Of a stretch of DNA of 15,177 bases, positions 14,029-15,177 are shown in pieces. Every line of letters begins with the position of its first letter. Within the stretch, counting starts at the first letter, position 1. The notes beneath the pieces were generated by a model. It did no database searches. It was given only the letters and a program-made list of their open reading frames with translations, and had not been told where the DNA came from. Source of the stretch: CAXMPK01 sp964195405. GTDB taxonomy: Bacteria > Actinomycetota > Acidimicrobiia > Spongiisociales > ZC4RG35. Where the stretch lies: contig CAXMPK010000080.1 of assembly GCA_964195405.1 (NCBI GenBank), positions 1-15,177 on the forward strand. Direction: 5' to 3'. The position numbers and the translations under genes were made by a program.

Positions 14029-14429
14029 TGGGATATGTGGTCACCACCGGTGATGGGAAATCCGCGAAATGCCTCATCGGTACGCGCTTCTTGCGTGCGC
14101 AGCCTCACCTCATCTGGGGTCGAAAGTCCAATTCCTTCACAAGCACAATTGCGGAACGATCACGAACCCTATTTTTGGTTTGCTACGGGACTTGTGAGCC
14201 GCTCATTGTCTTTTCGGACTCCAAGTCCCTTCGGCAGACAACTAGTCGACACTGACCAGTGAGGGTCTCGTCGTCACGCTCAGTCCCTCCTGTATCCTTG
14301 CTCCGAAGTTGCGCCCGACCTCGCCAACAAACAGGACGACCCAAGATTGTCCGATACGTGTTCGCCTGTTGGTGAGGAACCGGGTCATGGGTCGTAGGTC
14401 TTGTGGCCACCCACGTCACAAGGAGCGCA
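14029..14429. other. Gene-free stretch between tRNA remnant and VOC gene
   Basis: I find no supported gene in these 400 bases. The short open frames have no family features and no ribosome site. The stretch holds an 8-bp inverted repeat (14187-14229), a short palindrome CACTG-AC-CAGTG (14250-14261), and a possible -10 TATCCT near 14291. If the tRNA remnant marks an integration point, this is the side that replaced the tRNA 5' half. No integrase is visible. Confidence 0.45.
14187..14229. repeat. Inverted repeat with nested hairpin
   Basis: GGGACTTG (14187-14194) and CAAGTCCC (14222-14229) are perfect 8-bp arms around 27 bases. The left part of the loop contains a second hairpin, TGAG-CCG-CTCA (14195-14205). 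No T-run follows. The role is unknown: it could be a structured RNA leader, a terminator stem or a relic arm of a mobile element. Confidence 0.4.
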
Positions 14430-14801
14430 ATGGATCTAGGAGCTTTTTCAGTCAGTCTCGCCGTGAAAGACATGGCCTCATCGCAAAACTTCTATGAAAC
14501 GCTCGGGTTCAGCATGGTCGCCGGTGACGGTGAGACGTGGACGATCATGGCAAACCAGACGACCGCCATCGGTCTCTTCCAAGGCATGTTCGAGTCGAAC
14601 ATCCTGGCCTTCAACCCCGGATGGGTGGGCCTTGGCGAGGAAGCCGAGGAATTCACCGATGTACGAGTTCTCAGTGATCAACTGAAAGCTGCCGGCATCG
14701 AGCCCTTCGAGAACACCACGAAAGACACCTCGAGCGGACCGGCGAGCTTCATGGTCACTGACCCGGACGGCAACACGATCCTCTTCGACCAGCACGTTTG
14801 A
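14430..14801 (+). CDS. VOC (glyoxalase/bleomycin-resistance fold) family protein
   Basis: This 123-residue protein has the paired beta-alpha-beta-beta-beta modules of the vicinal oxygen chelate superfamily. The first module starts SVSLAVKDMASSQNFYETLGF at about 7-27, and the second ends FMVTDPDGNTILFDQHV. The middle GLFQGMF, ILAFNPGWVGLG and FTDVRVLSDQLKAAG are typical of an uncharacterised subgroup. The His usually found in the first strand of glyoxalase I is not present at that place, so a lactoylglutathione lyase role is doubtful. Members of this fold act as dioxygenases, isomerases or resistance binders, and I cannot choose between them. The ATG at 14430 has AAGGAG a few bases upstream, one of the few clear ribosome sites in this window. 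It is convergent with the permease gene, 22 bp away. Confidence 0.85.
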   Translation: MDLGAFSVSLAVKDMASSQNFYETLGFSMVAGDGETWTIMANQTTAIGLFQGMFESNILAFNPGWVGLGEEAEEFTDVRVLSDQLKAAGIEPFENTTKDTSSGPASFMVTDPDGNTILFDQHV

Positions 14802-14823
14802 GTTCCGTAGGTCTCAAAGAGTC

Positions 14824-15177
14824 CTAGCGCTGTTCCCTGAAGTAGGGGATTCCAAGTGCGGCAGGGGCACCGAGATGCCTGGCCCGCTCACCGCTGGCAA
14901 ACACGATCATGGCGACGATCGCCAACACAAACGGGATAGTCGCCAACAACGTCGAAGGGACGTTGTTCCACGGCTCGCCAAGTGTCTGCAATGTCAGACC
15001 GAGACGGGCAGCCGCCCCGAACAGGTAAGCGGCGAAGACGGCCCGCCACGGACGCCAGCTGGCCAAAATAACCAACGCAATCGCAATCCAACCAGCTGCA
15101 CCGATCGGGGCGTCCTGCCATGTCGGCACCAGACGCACCGAGAGCACGTAATAGGCCCCGCCCACCCCGGAGAGAGC
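14824..15177 (-). CDS. Nucleoside-type ABC transporter permease, C-terminal part (partial)
   Basis: The frame enters from the right edge and stops with TAG at 14824-14826, giving the last 117 residues of an inner-membrane permease. It begins ALSGVGGAYYVLS. Three hydrophobic segments follow (GWIAIALVILASW, AVFAAYLFGAAARLGL, and TLLATIPFVLAIVAMIVF). The tail PAALGIPYFREQR matches the ending of NupQ/YufQ-like permeases of BMP-family ABC importers, which take up nucleosides or purine bases. The usual partners (second permease, ATPase and lipoprotein) would lie to the right, upstream of this gene. The neighbourhood of purine degradation genes supports a purine substrate, but this is inference. The start is outside the window. 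Confidence 0.78.
   Translation of the reverse strand, partial: ALSGVGGAYYVLSVRLVPTWQDAPIGAAGWIAIALVILASWRPWRAVFAAYLFGAAARLGLTLQTLGEPWNNVPSTLLATIPFVLAIVAMIVFASGERARHLGAPAALGIPYFREQR

Noticed and set aside
13984..14060. A complete functional tRNA gene
   Set aside because: The anticodon stem lacks its 5' partner, no D-arm or 5' acceptor strand follows, and T-loop position 58 is not A.
14028..14262. Two 75-residue plus-strand frames as small genes
   Set aside because: They overlap in different frames, have no ribosome site, no recognisable motif, and begin at the edge of the tRNA remnant.

Overview
This window looks like a moderately GC-rich actinobacterial chromosome, possibly from a lineage such as Acidimicrobiia (inference). 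The reasons are a clear GuaB1-type enzyme, a long ECF sigma factor of the ECF42 type, many GTG/TTG starts, and several genes with a TANNNT -10 box 6-7 bp before the start codon and no Shine-Dalgarno site, the typical actinobacterial leaderless arrangement. No replication, phage or transposase genes are visible.

Layout, left to right: (1) 1-133, the C-terminal end of a 6-phosphofructokinase, then a MobA-type molybdenum-cofactor nucleotidyltransferase (206-784). (2) A convergent ECF42 sigma factor (minus strand, ends at 887), which starts back to back with a DsbA-like CSWC oxidoreductase. The oxidoreductase overlaps a gamma-carbonic-anhydrase-like protein by 4 bp. (3) purF and purM, overlapping by 4 bp (de novo purine synthesis). 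(4) A divergent purine locus: guaB1 and adenine deaminase on the minus strand, and an 8-oxoguanine/guanine deaminase plus the FAD, 2Fe-2S and molybdopterin subunits of a xanthine-dehydrogenase-type hydroxylase on the plus strand. The two arms share a 55-bp region holding a TTGACC-N17-GGTCAA inverted repeat. (5) 13160-14429, a gene-poor stretch with one small unrecognised minus-strand protein gene, a truncated and decayed tRNA 3' half, and about 400 bp without a gene. (6) A VOC/glyoxalase-fold protein, and the C-terminal part of a nucleoside-type (NupQ-like) ABC permease running off the right edge.

Most of the window concerns purines. The permease would import nucleosides or bases. Adenine deaminase would give hypoxanthine. 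The amidohydrolase would turn guanine into xanthine or 8-oxoguanine into urate. The Mo-hydroxylase would oxidise hypoxanthine and xanthine to urate. GuaB1 would return GMP to IMP, and PurF/PurM make purines from scratch. MobA could help supply the molybdenum cofactor. No uricase, XdhC-type maturation factor or pathway regulator is in the window.

I did not find a clearly new multi-gene system. The best leads are the divergent purine operator, the leaderless-promoter pattern, the ECF42 gene without its usual DGPF partner, and the tRNA remnant that marks an old integration or rearrangement point.
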